Both the position numbers and the translations under genes were made by a program. Shown piece by piece: positions 32,479 to 41,453 of a DNA stretch of 64,000 nucleotides. The DNA lies in contig JAYFNT010000024.1 of the NCBI GenBank assembly GCA_034933285.1, forward strand, positions 102,042-166,041, written 5' to 3'. The stretch is from RPRC01 sp034933285 (GTDB lineage Bacteria > Desulfobacterota > Desulfuromonadia > Geobacterales > Geobacteraceae). Within the stretch, counting starts at the first letter, position 1; the number at the start of each line of letters is the position of its first letter. The notes under the pieces are model-generated. The model was not told where the DNA came from. It saw only the letters and a program-made list of their open reading frames with translations, and made no database searches.

Positions 32479-34737
32479 ATGTCCCCAGGCAGAAATCGCA
32501 TAATAGAGGTCGCCATCCCCCTGCCGCTGCACACCACTTTCTCCTACGGAGTTCCTGAAAGCTTGCGCAGTGCAGTGATCCCCGGTGCACGTGTCTTCGT
32601 CCCGTTCGGCCGGCGGAAAGTGACCGGGTATGTACTGGGGCCGGCCCACCAGACACCGGGAGACCTGAAGGACATAATCGAGGTCCTGGACGAGCAGCCG
32701 GTGTTCAACCCGAGGGAACTTGCTTTCTACCGCTGGATCTCCGCCTACTACCTCCACCCGCTGGGGGAGGTGATCAAGACTGCCCTTCCCGCCGGCATCA
32801 ACATCGAAACCAGGGGACGGACAACGACCGGAGCGGATGGAACACAGGGAGAAGAACAGATTCGGGGCGGCAGGAACATACTCCGGGAATGGTTCTTCCG
32901 CGCCACGGATCAAGCGGCCGAAACCGCGGCCCCCCGGGGCCTGGCGGCGCAGATCCTTCTCCACCTCATGGAACAAGGCGAGACATCCCGCAGCGACCTC
33001 AATGCCCGGTTTGCCAACCCGGCCGCCCAGCTGAAGAGCCTTCTCAGGAAAGACCTGGTGGTCATGGAAGAGCGCGAAGTATACCGCGACCCTTTCCGCG
33101 ACGAGGAAGTTCCAACTTCTTCCCCCCAGACCCTGAACGAGTGCCAGGCCAAGGCATACGAGGCCATTGCCTCGGCAGTGACAACCGGAGAGTTTGCCCC
33201 TTTTCTCCTCCATGGCGTCACCGGCAGCGGCAAGACCGAAGTCTACCTGCAGTCCATCAGCCACACCCTGGAAGCAGGAAAAACGGCTCTGGTGCTCACA
33301 CCCGAAATCGCCCTCACGCCGCAGCTGATCAGGCGCTTCCGCAGCCGCTTTTCCTGCGGTATAGCTGTATTGCACAGCGGCCTGACACCGGGCGAGCGCT
33401 ACGACGAATGGCGACGCATCCGCCGCGGTGAAGCTGTGATCGTCATCGGCGCCCGTTCAGCCATCTTCGCTCCCCTGGAAAATCTGGGCATCATCGTGGT
33501 GGATGAAGAGCACGAAGCCTCCTACAAGCAGTCCGAGGGCCTGGCCTACAACGCGCGGGACCTCGCCCTGGTCCGGGGAAAGTTGGAAGCAACCGTGGTT
33601 GTGCTGGGCTCTGCGACCCCGCTGATCACCACCTACCATGCAGCCATGCATGGCAGGCTTCATTACCTGAGCCTCCCCGAACGGGTGCGCAACCTGCCTC
33701 TCCCGGAGGCGCGGATCATCGACACCCGCAAAATGCGGGACTGCGCATGCTCTCCCGAGCTGGTAGCCGCCCTCGGCGAGAACCTGGAAAGGAAAGGCCA
33801 GTCGCTCTTGTTCCTCAACCGGCGCGGCTTCGCCACCTTCCTTTTCTGCCGCGACTGCGGTCATGTGTTCCGCTGTCCCAATTGTGCCGTGACCCTCACC
33901 CACCACAAGTCCAAGCAGCGCCATTACTGCCATTACTGCGATTTCTCGCTTCCCGCGCCAACCGTCTGCCCCGGTTGCGGTGGAGGGGACATCGCCCTCT
34001 TCGGCCGCGGCACCGAACGTGTGGAGGAGGAAATCAGAGAACTTTTCCCGACCGCCCGCATAGCCCGGATGGACAGCGATACCACTGCCAGGAAAGGAAG
34101 CCATGCCGGCATTCTGAAAAGGCTGGAGGACGGCAAGATCGATATACTGATCGGCACCCAGATGATCGCCAAGGGGCATGATTATCCTGGCGTAACGCTG
34201 GTCGGCGTGGCCTCAGCCGATTCCACGCTCAACCTCCCCGACTTCCGCAGCGCCGAGAGGACATTCCAGCTCGTAAGCCAGGTCATGGGCCGGGCCGGCC
34301 GTGGGGATGCACCGGGCAAGGTGCTGATCCAGGGGGCCGACCCGGACCATTACGCACTTGCCAGGGCGGCATCTCACGATTACGAAGGCTTTTACAACGA
34401 TGAGACAGCGTTCCGCCGGGAGGCCGGCTACCCCCCCTTCTCCAATCTTGCACTCATATGCCTTTCGGGAACCGCTGAAAAGCCGGTCGAGAAGGGAGCT
34501 GAAGACGCTGCCATCCTGTTGCGCAAACTGCGCAGCGATTTCAAAGCCCGCCTGGAAATCCTGGGACCCGCCCCTGCCCCGCTGGCGAAAATCCGCGGCA
34601 GGTTCCGCTGGCAGATACTCTTGAAGTGCCTCAGCCGAACCGACCTGAGGAAGATTCTGCGTCGCTTCCAGTCAGAGTGGCGGCCACCACGCACAATACG
34701 GACCAATATCGATGTGGATCCGGTCGATACGCTTTGA
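32479..34737 (+). CDS. priA: Primosomal protein N' (replication restart helicase PriA)
   Basis: 752 aa from ATG 32479, where the conserved start IIEVAIPLPLHTTFSYGVP begins; the frame open from 32302 is not homologous. 3'-DNA-binding domain, then helicase motifs GVTGSGKTEVYL (Walker A, ~residue 248), VVDEEHEASYKQ, LGSATPL and VMGRAGRGD. The zinc-binding insert CRDCGHVFRCPNC plus CHYCDFSLPAPTVCPGCG holds the eight cysteines. Restarts collapsed forks. Confidence 0.95.
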   Translation: MSPGRNRIIEVAIPLPLHTTFSYGVPESLRSAVIPGARVFVPFGRRKVTGYVLGPAHQTPGDLKDIIEVLDEQPVFNPRELAFYRWISAYYLHPLGEVIKTALPAGINIETRGRTTTGADGTQGEEQIRGGRNILREWFFRATDQAAETAAPRGLAAQILLHLMEQGETSRSDLNARFANPAAQLKSLLRKDLVVMEEREVYRDPFRDEEVPTSSPQTLNECQAKAYEAIASAVTTGEFAPFLLHGVTGSGKTEVYLQSISHTLEAGKTALVLTPEIALTPQLIRRFRSRFSCGIAVLHSGLTPGERYDEWRRIRRGEAVIVIGARSAIFAPLENLGIIVVDEEHEASYKQSEGLAYNARDLALVRGKLEATVVVLGSATPLITTYHAAMHGRLHYLSLPERVRNLPLPEARIIDTRKMRDCACSPELVAALGENLERKGQSLLFLNRRGFATFLFCRDCGHVFRCPNCAVTLTHHKSKQRHYCHYCDFSLPAPTVCPGCGGGDIALFGRGTERVEEEIRELFPTARIARMDSDTTARKGSHAGILKRLEDGKIDILIGTQMIAKGHDYPGVTLVGVASADSTLNLPDFRSAERTFQLVSQVMGRAGRGDAPGKVLIQGADPDHYALARAASHDYEGFYNDETAFRREAGYPPFSNLALICLSGTAEKPVEKGAEDAAILLRKLRSDFKARLEILGPAPAPLAKIRGRFRWQILLKCLSRTDLRKILRRFQSEWRPPRTIRTNIDVDPVDTL

Positions 34738-34875
34738 CAGGCTTAAAGAAATATCGTCGTACCGGCAACCGGCTCCTTGACGAAACGGAAATTAAAGAGA
34801 AAATCAATTGAGGCGGAAAAAGCTTCGAACGGAAAATGGTTTTTGGCCCGGGTTCAAACAGCGAAGGGGACGGGA

Positions 34876-35154
34876 ATGGGAAACAACAGGGATGACGATG
34901 CAAAACCGGCAAAACGCAAGTCATTGCACTGGGAGCTTGCAAAGAGGGACATGGCAGAGGAAGAATTAGCCACCATCAGGAACATGAACTGGGAATGGTA
35001 TTACAACTGCTTTCTCTACAAGGATGAACCGGTAGAGGTGACATGCAAGATCTGCGGATTCATGAATATATTCCTGCCGGGCGAGAAATCCAAGAAATGC
35101 GTTCAATGCGGCATCGAATGCCGCAGATGCGAGGTTGACGAAGAAGAAAAATAA
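34876..35154 (+). CDS. Small zinc-ribbon protein
   Basis: 92 aa from ATG 34876 (AAGGGGAC upstream; the frame is open from 34777). Basic N-terminus, then two CxxC pairs: VTCKICGFMNIF and KKCVQCGIECRRCEVDEEE, so a zinc ribbon is likely. Family unknown. It lies 138 bases after priA on the same strand and may be co-transcribed. Confidence 0.6.
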   Translation: MGNNRDDDAKPAKRKSLHWELAKRDMAEEELATIRNMNWEWYYNCFLYKDEPVEVTCKICGFMNIFLPGEKSKKCVQCGIECRRCEVDEEEK

Positions 35155-35175
35155 GAAAAAGGCAGTGGTCCCGGC

Positions 35176-35463
35176 TCATGCCCTGAGCTTCTCGAAAGGA
35201 CACATGCACATGAAAGAGTAAGCAGTCCAGCGCCTGTAGCGGCAATTATAGCAGGACCTGGGCTCATCAGCGACGATCTCCTCCTCCACGTCATCCGTAA
35301 AGGCATTGCAGTTAAGGGCCTCTCTCGCCGCTTCGGGCCAGTTCATTTTCCCGCCCAGAAATTCCCTCGTGCCGTTTTCCAGAATTCGCCACATCTCCCT
35401 GCACCTCCACATCAAAGATATGCACTCGATACGATCACAACACCTGCCGATAGCAATTGCCAT
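35176..35463 (-). CDS. Small Cys-rich hypothetical protein
   Basis: 95 aa in the longest frame; in-frame ATGs at 35412 and 35394 are alternatives. The C-terminal half has RSCYNCRYRRW and FMCMCPFEKLRA, a CxxC...CxC set suited to binding a metal, preceded by an acidic stretch TDDVEEEIVADEP. Convergent with the zinc-ribbon gene. Function unknown. Confidence 0.5.
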   Translation of the reverse strand: MAIAIGRCCDRIECISLMWRCREMWRILENGTREFLGGKMNWPEAAREALNCNAFTDDVEEEIVADEPRSCYNCRYRRWTAYSFMCMCPFEKLRA

Positions 35464-36123
35464 AAGTTGATTACATCAACATGAAGAGGTTGCTATAGTG
35501 CATTTCCAACCCTTCGTTTTTCGAGCCTGCTCTGAATATATCAAAAACACTTGTTATAATCAAACCAGTATGCAGCTTTAACATTCGATCCCAATTTGGC
35601 CTCTTTCTGGAAATCGTTCCACAGAGTTGATAACGGATGATCCAAGTCCGGGCTTGTCGAAAAAATTAACATATACATGCCAGGACAGAAATCATATGAT
35701 TTTTGTGATTTTCCCCGTCCGGAACCACTGAATGACCGCTTTGCAACAGATAGCCACACACTATGACTGTCGAAAAAGCTGACACCCATCGTGATCATTT
35801 TATCTCAGACAATTTTTTGTTGTTTTTTCAAGCAGTTAACGCGCTAGCATATTTTTTGCATATCGCTTCTGATCAGTTCTGCGTTCTGAACACAGCAAAG
35901 GACAGATTATCACGAGCTACGAGGAAGTCTCGCTCCGGCCCCAGAGAGACTTTCCGGATGGAATCTAAATTGCCGGCATTAAGGGCGATTATATCGATAA
36001 AATACTTTTGCCATTCGAAATATAGGTGTGTATATATCGTTTTGATAATTCAAAAAACACGGTGAGTCTTTGCGATTGTCAACTCTTGGTATTGGTACAT
36101 CCTGAAAAAAGGGGGAAAGGGAT
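35464..36123. other. 660-base gap with no recognised gene
   Basis: AT-richer than its surroundings. Frames present are short and have no recognisable motif. The end of the gap must carry the promoter of the dihaem cytochrome gene, whose ribosome site is AAAGGGATATG-like just before 36124. Confidence 0.5.
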
Positions 36124-37650
36124 ATGAAAAAAACAAAACTGCTGTTCACATCCATCTTGTTTCTGACCGGGCTGGTCGTCGCAGGTATCGTCTTTGCGGC
36201 TTACCAGCACGCAGGTGACGCAGACAAAGACCCTGCGACATTCCTGAAAGTCTATCCGGGCAAGGCAGGCACGAAGCTGGACAACTGCGCGCTCTGCCAT
36301 ACAGGCGGCACAGAAACAGTCAACAACAAGACCACGACTTATGGCAGTTGCCAATGGTGTCATTACAAGTACGGGTACACTGCTCCCCACGGAGATATCC
36401 AGTTAACCCTCAACGCTTACGGCAAGGCCTACAATGATGCCGGCAGAAACGAAGCTGCACTCGCATTAATTGAGTCTGCAGATTCTGATGGCGATGGTTA
36501 CTCCAATATTGCCGAGATCAACGCCAACCGCTACCCCGGAGACAAGAACGATGATCCCAGCAGAGTGGTCGCCCCCTTCCGCATCTACACAAAAGCCCAA
36601 TTGGCGGCCATGCCCCAGCACAAGCAGTTCATGCTGATGAACACGACCAAGTCTGGTGACTATTACGCTGAATATTCCGGCGTTGTGGTGGAGCGCCTGC
36701 TGAAACGGGCGGGAATATCTCCGGATGCCACCCAGATATCCGCCTTTGCTCCGGACGGTTACGCCCAGCGTCATCCGATGGCGGACAGCAGCGACAATAT
36801 CGGCAAAAGCTACGCGCCATTCGTGATCGGCCCGTACCCACAGGCCACTTACTTCTATAACATTGAAGCAGACAAGGCCAAAACCTCATACGGCTGGTGC
36901 GATTACACCTCACCCGGCAATATCGGACGTCAGAATGGCGAGCCGATCCTTGTGAAAAACGGCCTGAGACTCATTTTGGCCCTCAAGGCTGATGGTGTTG
37001 ACCTGGTACCCGGGGTGCTCGGCCCCGACAACAAACTGACCAGCGAAAGTGAGGGGCCTTTCCGTGTGGTATCGCCGCAGAAGGTTGTCGGCCCGCCCGA
37101 CCAGGCGTCAACACCGGGCAGCAATCAGAACGTCATCTGGCCTTACAGCTCCGCAAATGACCACAACGCAGGCTTTGCCACGAAATGCACCACCATTATC
37201 AGGGTAGAGCCGCTCCCGGCCGGGACTACCGACATCGATACGATGGAGGCAGGCTGGGGGTATATCGACCAGGGCAAACTCGTGATCTACGGGGCGCTTC
37301 AGGGACCACAGCTGATCTTCCCGGCCGATGGAGATACGAAAGCCAACTGGCATCCCACTTTCTTCAAGTGGAGACACAGCCCGGGAATCGAGAGAAATGC
37401 AGTGGTCAGCTACAAGCTCGAATACACCAAGGATGCAGCACTCAATGATTGGACGGCCGTGATGATCGAGAGGAGCAAGAAAAAACCGTCCGAGCATTTT
37501 GACCCCATGGTTAAAGACAACATCATCCTGACCCTGGAACCCAATACCAAATATTGGTGGAGAGTGACGGACCTGGACGAAAACGGCGGCACAACTGTCA
37601 GCAGCATTTACTCTTTTACCACTAAAGACAAACCGTTCAAAAAGAAGTGA
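36124..37650 (+). CDS. Secreted dihaem cytochrome c with molybdopterin-oxidoreductase-like region
   Basis: 508 aa. Signal peptide (KKTKLLFTSILFLTGLVVAG to ~25). Two CxxCH haem sites: CALCH (55-59) and CQWCH (76-80). Then a calcium-loop SADSDGDGYSNIAEI (~118-132). Residues ~150-330 (YSGVVVERLLKRAGISPDA, GEPILVKNGLRLIL and EGPFRVVSP) resemble the fold of sulfite-oxidase-type molybdopterin proteins without an obvious cofactor cysteine. The C-terminus (~385-500) looks like a fibronectin type III-like domain (YKLEYTKDAALNDW, WWRVTDLDENGG). Likely periplasmic or cell-surface electron carrier; partner unknown. Confidence 0.75.
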   Translation: MKKTKLLFTSILFLTGLVVAGIVFAAYQHAGDADKDPATFLKVYPGKAGTKLDNCALCHTGGTETVNNKTTTYGSCQWCHYKYGYTAPHGDIQLTLNAYGKAYNDAGRNEAALALIESADSDGDGYSNIAEINANRYPGDKNDDPSRVVAPFRIYTKAQLAAMPQHKQFMLMNTTKSGDYYAEYSGVVVERLLKRAGISPDATQISAFAPDGYAQRHPMADSSDNIGKSYAPFVIGPYPQATYFYNIEADKAKTSYGWCDYTSPGNIGRQNGEPILVKNGLRLILALKADGVDLVPGVLGPDNKLTSESEGPFRVVSPQKVVGPPDQASTPGSNQNVIWPYSSANDHNAGFATKCTTIIRVEPLPAGTTDIDTMEAGWGYIDQGKLVIYGALQGPQLIFPADGDTKANWHPTFFKWRHSPGIERNAVVSYKLEYTKDAALNDWTAVMIERSKKKPSEHFDPMVKDNIILTLEPNTKYWWRVTDLDENGGTTVSSIYSFTTKDKPFKKK

Positions 37651-37694
37651 CATCCCTCAGCCCGATCGGTTGTTAAATATTGGGTAACAGAAAA

Positions 37695-37729
37695 GGCCGG
37701 CTTCACTCTTGGAGCCGGCCTCGGTTTTT
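37695..37729 (+). terminator. Intrinsic terminator after dihaem cytochrome
   Basis: Stem GGCCGGCT (37695-37702) / AGCCGGCC (37713-37720) followed by TCGGTTTTT. Confidence 0.85.
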
Positions 37730-37937
37730 CTCTCAAGCAGACGCGGAGCAGCGGAATACGGAAAAACACCCTAGTTTGGAATTGATTTTTGAGTCTGTTT
37801 TGCTATTATCACATCGCTTTGGCGATGCCACGGCCTTTCCCGCAAACACCCCCACAACTCCCCGCCACTGCTGGAGTAACGGATCCGGAAAAGGTTCGGC
37901 ATTCCGCCTGATTTTCTGACATGTAAAGGATCTATCG

Positions 37938-39239
37938 ATGCGCAGCGGAATTTTGCTGGCTATTCTCGTTTCCATAGTTACAGTCTCTATCTGTTCGGCG
38001 GAATCGCAAGGCAAAAGAGACGAAGCATCCGCTGCCGTGGAAAAGTTGTGCAAATCAGAGCCTCCAGCGGCACTGTCCGAAGAGTTCAGAAGCATTGAAG
38101 AAACATTTGCCAGGGCCGAGGAGCTGTCGAGGGAAAAGAAAACCGCGGAAGCCCAGAAACTTTACGAGCTCACGATACTCAAATCAGCCGTATATGAGAA
38201 AAAATTGCCGGAGACGCATGAAGCCGGGTCCTCGGCGGCCGGCGTCATTCAGGGACCTTTCGGAAACATATCGACATCCGGATCAGACCAGGCCGCGAGT
38301 CCGCCGGAAAAATCAACGGGTTTGGATTCGCAACAGGACATAGAAGACGAGGATTCTCACATTGACGGCCATCGGGCAGACGTACCCGCCACGAGCCCTG
38401 TCGTTTCGAAATCCATCATCGGCAGGGAATTCACCTATACAGTCAGAAGACGGGAATCTCTCCGCATGGTCGGAGCAAAGCTCGGGGTAAGCTGGCGGTC
38501 CATTGCCAGGGAAAACTCGCTGGATCCGGCGAAACCCCTGGAACCGGGGCAACGCCTCAAGATCGACACGCGCAGGATCATTCCGAAAACCAGAACAGAA
38601 GGGATCGTGATCAATATCCCGGATCGCACCATGTATCTCTTCAAGGGAAAGAAGCTGGAAAAGGCGGTTCCCGTCGCAGTCGGCATGCCGACCTCACGCA
38701 AGGATGAAATCTGGCGTACTCCTACGGGCGCATTCAGAATCACTTCCAAGGTCAAGGATCCGACCTGGTTCATCCCTCAATCAATCCTGAAAAAAATGAA
38801 GAAAAACCGCAAGGATGTTCAAAACAGTGTACCTCCGGGCAAGCGGAATCCGCTCGGCAGATACGCACTGAAAACATCCCTGACGGGAATCCTGATTCAC
38901 GGGACGGTTTCACCCGAATCGATTTATACATACAGCAGCCATGGCTGCATCAGGGTCATGTCTGGAAACATGAAGGAGATTTTCGAAGATATCAGGGTCA
39001 ACACCGGAGGCGAGATAATCTACCAACCGGTCAAACTGGCCCTGTCAGATGATGGGAGGGTTTTCCTCGAAGTCCACGGGGATGCCTATGACCAGTTCCG
39101 GGATCTGGAAGAAGTAGCCAGGTCGCTCATTGAAAAGAACAAAATGGAGCGGAGGGTCGACTGGGAACGGGTGAAATCATCAGTAAAGAACAAGAAGGGT
39201 GTTCCCGTAGACGTGAGCCATCGCGCCGGGGGGGAATAG
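37938..39239 (+). CDS. L,D-transpeptidase with LysM domain
   Basis: 433 aa. Signal peptide (~1-20), a low-complexity polar region to ~155, LysM-like motif (FTYTVRRRESLRMVGAKLGV to ~205), then the YkuD catalytic domain (~215-350) with HGTVSPESIYTYSSHGCIRV, the His/Gly/Cys active site. Forms 3-3 peptidoglycan cross-links or attaches lipoproteins to peptidoglycan in the periplasm. A charged C-terminal tail of ~60 residues follows. Stand-alone gene with terminators on both sides. Confidence 0.9.
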   Translation: MRSGILLAILVSIVTVSICSAESQGKRDEASAAVEKLCKSEPPAALSEEFRSIEETFARAEELSREKKTAEAQKLYELTILKSAVYEKKLPETHEAGSSAAGVIQGPFGNISTSGSDQAASPPEKSTGLDSQQDIEDEDSHIDGHRADVPATSPVVSKSIIGREFTYTVRRRESLRMVGAKLGVSWRSIARENSLDPAKPLEPGQRLKIDTRRIIPKTRTEGIVINIPDRTMYLFKGKKLEKAVPVAVGMPTSRKDEIWRTPTGAFRITSKVKDPTWFIPQSILKKMKKNRKDVQNSVPPGKRNPLGRYALKTSLTGILIHGTVSPESIYTYSSHGCIRVMSGNMKEIFEDIRVNTGGEIIYQPVKLALSDDGRVFLEVHGDAYDQFRDLEEVARSLIEKNKMERRVDWERVKSSVKNKKGVPVDVSHRAGGE

Positions 39240-39316
39240 CGTCGAGGCAAGCAACATCCGGTCCGGCGAAATCCCCCCAAGCCCTGATCCCGTCACGACC
39301 TTTGCGTTATCATGGG

Positions 39317-39353
39317 AAAACCGGCTCTACTCATTTAAGAGGAGCCGGTTTTC
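39317..39353. terminator. Bidirectional terminator between convergent genes
   Basis: AAAACCGGCTC (39317-39327) / GAGCCGGTTTT (39342-39352), with A-rich and T-rich arms on both sides so it can serve the L,D-transpeptidase gene (plus) and the LolA-like gene (minus). Confidence 0.85.
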
Positions 39354-39363
39354 TCATGCTGCG

Positions 39364-39978
39364 CTACAGCTGAAAATCCTTGTCCGTCAAACCGGTATTC
39401 TTTTTGACGTTACGAAAACCTATCACCGTACGATCTCCATTGTTCTCCTCTATGACCAGGCGAACCAGGCGGCCATCCTCGCGAAACGTGACCTGCAGCT
39501 CCTTCACCGCACCCTTTGTCCTCGGAAGGATGCGCAGGGAAAGAATAGCGCCCCGCTTTTCGGCACGGACGTCAAAACCTCCCGGCATGCTCTTTACCGG
39601 CCGGTCAAGAAAAGCGAACCAGCGGGAAAGGCCCTGCTCTGCCGGAAGGACCATTTTCTGACGCTCGGTTTCGTTGGGCAGCTTGAGGCTGAGCGTGTTG
39701 TCCTTGAGCAGGACGCGGCTGGTGTAGGGAGAATGGAGTTCCATGAAAAAACTGTCGGGTTTCCTGAAACGGACCGTTCCGCTGGAAATCATCTTTTTCT
39801 TCATGAGAGTCAACTGCTTCTCCTGGGTAATATCAGCAGAGAAATCCCTGATGCCTGCAAATGCGCGCCGGAATGCCTCCAGCCCTTCGATCGGGCTTAT
39901 GGCTGCCGCGGAAACGGCAGGCGCGGAAATCAATACGAAACATATTATGGGAAATACAACAGTTCGCAATTTGGTCAT
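39364..39978 (-). CDS. LolA-like outer-membrane lipoprotein carrier
   Basis: 204 aa from ATG 39978 (an ATG 18 bases further upstream is also in frame). Signal peptide MTKLRTVVFPIICFVLISAP, then a LolA/LolB-like barrel: FSADITQEKQLTLMKKKMIS, GTVRFRKPDSFFMELHSPY. It ends a five-gene minus-strand run with a dehydratase, two ketosynthases and a ketoreductase. In aryl-polyene and flexirubin clusters a LolA-like protein is a regular member, thought to carry the lipid to the outer membrane. Confidence 0.8.
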   Translation of the reverse strand: MTKLRTVVFPIICFVLISAPAVSAAAISPIEGLEAFRRAFAGIRDFSADITQEKQLTLMKKKMISSGTVRFRKPDSFFMELHSPYTSRVLLKDNTLSLKLPNETERQKMVLPAEQGLSRWFAFLDRPVKSMPGGFDVRAEKRGAILSLRILPRTKGAVKELQVTFREDGRLVRLVIEENNGDRTVIGFRNVKKNTGLTDKDFQL

Positions 39979-40027
39979 TTTGTCGTTCCTGTCCATTCGT
40001 TATTTGAGTCTGCCCCGAACCCCCCAT

Positions 40028-40441
40028 TTAGATCGCGCCAATACCTAGTGTAAGCCTGGCCTCGGCAACCCTTTCACCATTGACGGAAGCTTCACCTTCG
40101 AGAAGAAAGAGCCTGCCGAATGACTTTGCGATACGGGCCGTTATGGCGACACACTCGCCCTGCCGCACTTCCCGGAAAAACCCGGCGTGGTCGATGGCCG
40201 CCAGGAATCCGCCCCCGCCCTCCCCGGTTGCAGCCGCTATGCCGCCAAGCTGGGCTATGGATTCCACAAGGAGGAAAACCGGGAAAGAACCTGCATCGTC
40301 AGGTATGACCTTGATGCCGGTTGCGGCGACACCCGGATCACGCGAAGTGACGCGGTCTATCAGGAGAAAGGGACTGCGGTGGGGGAGATAATCGGTCGGA
40401 GAGGAACTAAAGCCCTCCCGGCCCCATGACATCGATTCCAT
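40028..40441 (-). CDS. FabZ-like 3-hydroxyacyl-ACP dehydratase
   Basis: 137 aa from ATG 40441, which overlaps the end of the ketosynthase gene; a long frame further upstream is only shadow. Hotdog fold with the family opening YLPHRSPFLLIDRVTS (active-site His) and FPVFLLVESIAQLGG with the catalytic Glu. Usual length for FabZ (~145). In this cluster it would dehydrate ACP-bound hydroxyacyl chains, possibly to keep double bonds as in aryl-polyene ApeP/ApeI. Confidence 0.82.
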   Translation of the reverse strand: MESMSWGREGFSSSPTDYLPHRSPFLLIDRVTSRDPGVAATGIKVIPDDAGSFPVFLLVESIAQLGGIAAATGEGGGGFLAAIDHAGFFREVRQGECVAITARIAKSFGRLFLLEGEASVNGERVAEARLTLGIGAI

Positions 40442-41453
40442 AATAGGGGCCCTCGGGGGATGCTGAAAAGTGGATGGAGCTTGCTCCAGGCGCCAGGGCA
40501 AGGATGAGGGAAACCAGCGCCAATCCGCCCATGGCCAAGCTGCGGCCAAGCAGTTCACCTGTTTCGAGTAGGGGCACGGTCGACGGGATGCGGTCCAGAA
40601 GGGATGGAATCCGGGAGGCAACGCCGGACAGGGAAACCATGTCACATTCGCGCCGTGGGCCAGCCAACCGGTCCATGCCCTCGGCCTCACGGCCGGGCAG
40701 AATTCTTCCAACTGTGCGGATTTCACCCAAGCCGCCCTTGAAACGGGCGCCACGCTGACGGGCCTTCTCCGGCTTTTCCAGGACGAGCATCCCGGCGCCC
40801 TCCCCGAAACCAGCTGCGTAACTTCTCAATTGGCCCATGCTCCGGAATGCGCGGATCATGAAGGGATCCAGTTCGTCAACCCCTCCGGTAATCATCACAT
40901 CGGCGCGGTCTTCCTCCAGGAAGCGGCATGCCATCTGGACCGCCACCTCGGCTGAACAGAATCGCTGCACAAAAGTCACGTTAGGGCCCTTCAAACCGTA
41001 TTCAATGGAAGCATTGCTTGCCGGTGCATTGGGGACGGTATTGGGAAACAGCATCGGAACGAGGCCTTCTGTCCCGGCGGTAAAGTATCCGCGCAGAAAT
41101 TCCTCGGAATTGGCAATGCCGCCGAAGCCGCAGCCAAGTGTTATGCCGATACGTTCCGGGCCATGCTCTTTGACATCGATGCCCGCGTCTTTCAGTGCCA
41201 TGCCGGCAGCCACAACGGCGAAAAGGCTGCAGCGGTCCAGCTTGCGTGCTTTGAGCGGCGGCATGTAATCGATTGCCCGGAAACCCTCCGCACGTGCCCA
41301 CAGATGCCTTTCTCCACCCACCAGTTCGGGCGGTACCGGTTTCAGGACGCTCTCACGGCTCGCGATCACCTGCTTGATCGGGTCGAGCCCGGCGCCGGCA
41401 GCCGATATGGCCGCAAGCCCGGTGACGGCAGTTTTCACCCGGTTTGCGCTCAT
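40407..41453 (-). CDS. Degenerate beta-ketoacyl synthase (chain-length-factor-like)
   Basis: 348 aa from ATG 41453. Thiolase fold related to FabF, shorter than usual. The nucleophile region reads FVQRFCSAEVAVQMACRFLE; a Cys is present, but the ACSS context is lost. The two catalytic-histidine motifs (NAHGTGT and GHxxG) and the C-terminal NSFGFGG are missing. It sits right after a complete KAS with a 4-base overlap, so it is best read as the non-catalytic partner of a KAS heterodimer, as in type II PKS and APE clusters. Confidence 0.75.
   Translation of the reverse strand: MSANRVKTAVTGLAAISAAGAGLDPIKQVIASRESVLKPVPPELVGGERHLWARAEGFRAIDYMPPLKARKLDRCSLFAVVAAGMALKDAGIDVKEHGPERIGITLGCGFGGIANSEEFLRGYFTAGTEGLVPMLFPNTVPNAPASNASIEYGLKGPNVTFVQRFCSAEVAVQMACRFLEEDRADVMITGGVDELDPFMIRAFRSMGQLRSYAAGFGEGAGMLVLEKPEKARQRGARFKGGLGEIRTVGRILPGREAEGMDRLAGPRRECDMVSLSGVASRIPSLLDRIPSTVPLLETGELLGRSLAMGGLALVSLILALAPGASSIHFSASPEGPYYGIDVMGPGGL

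Noticed and set aside
35541..35798. 85-aa minus-strand frame in the 35.5-36.1 kb gap
   Set aside because: No motif, no ribosome site, AT-rich random-looking composition.
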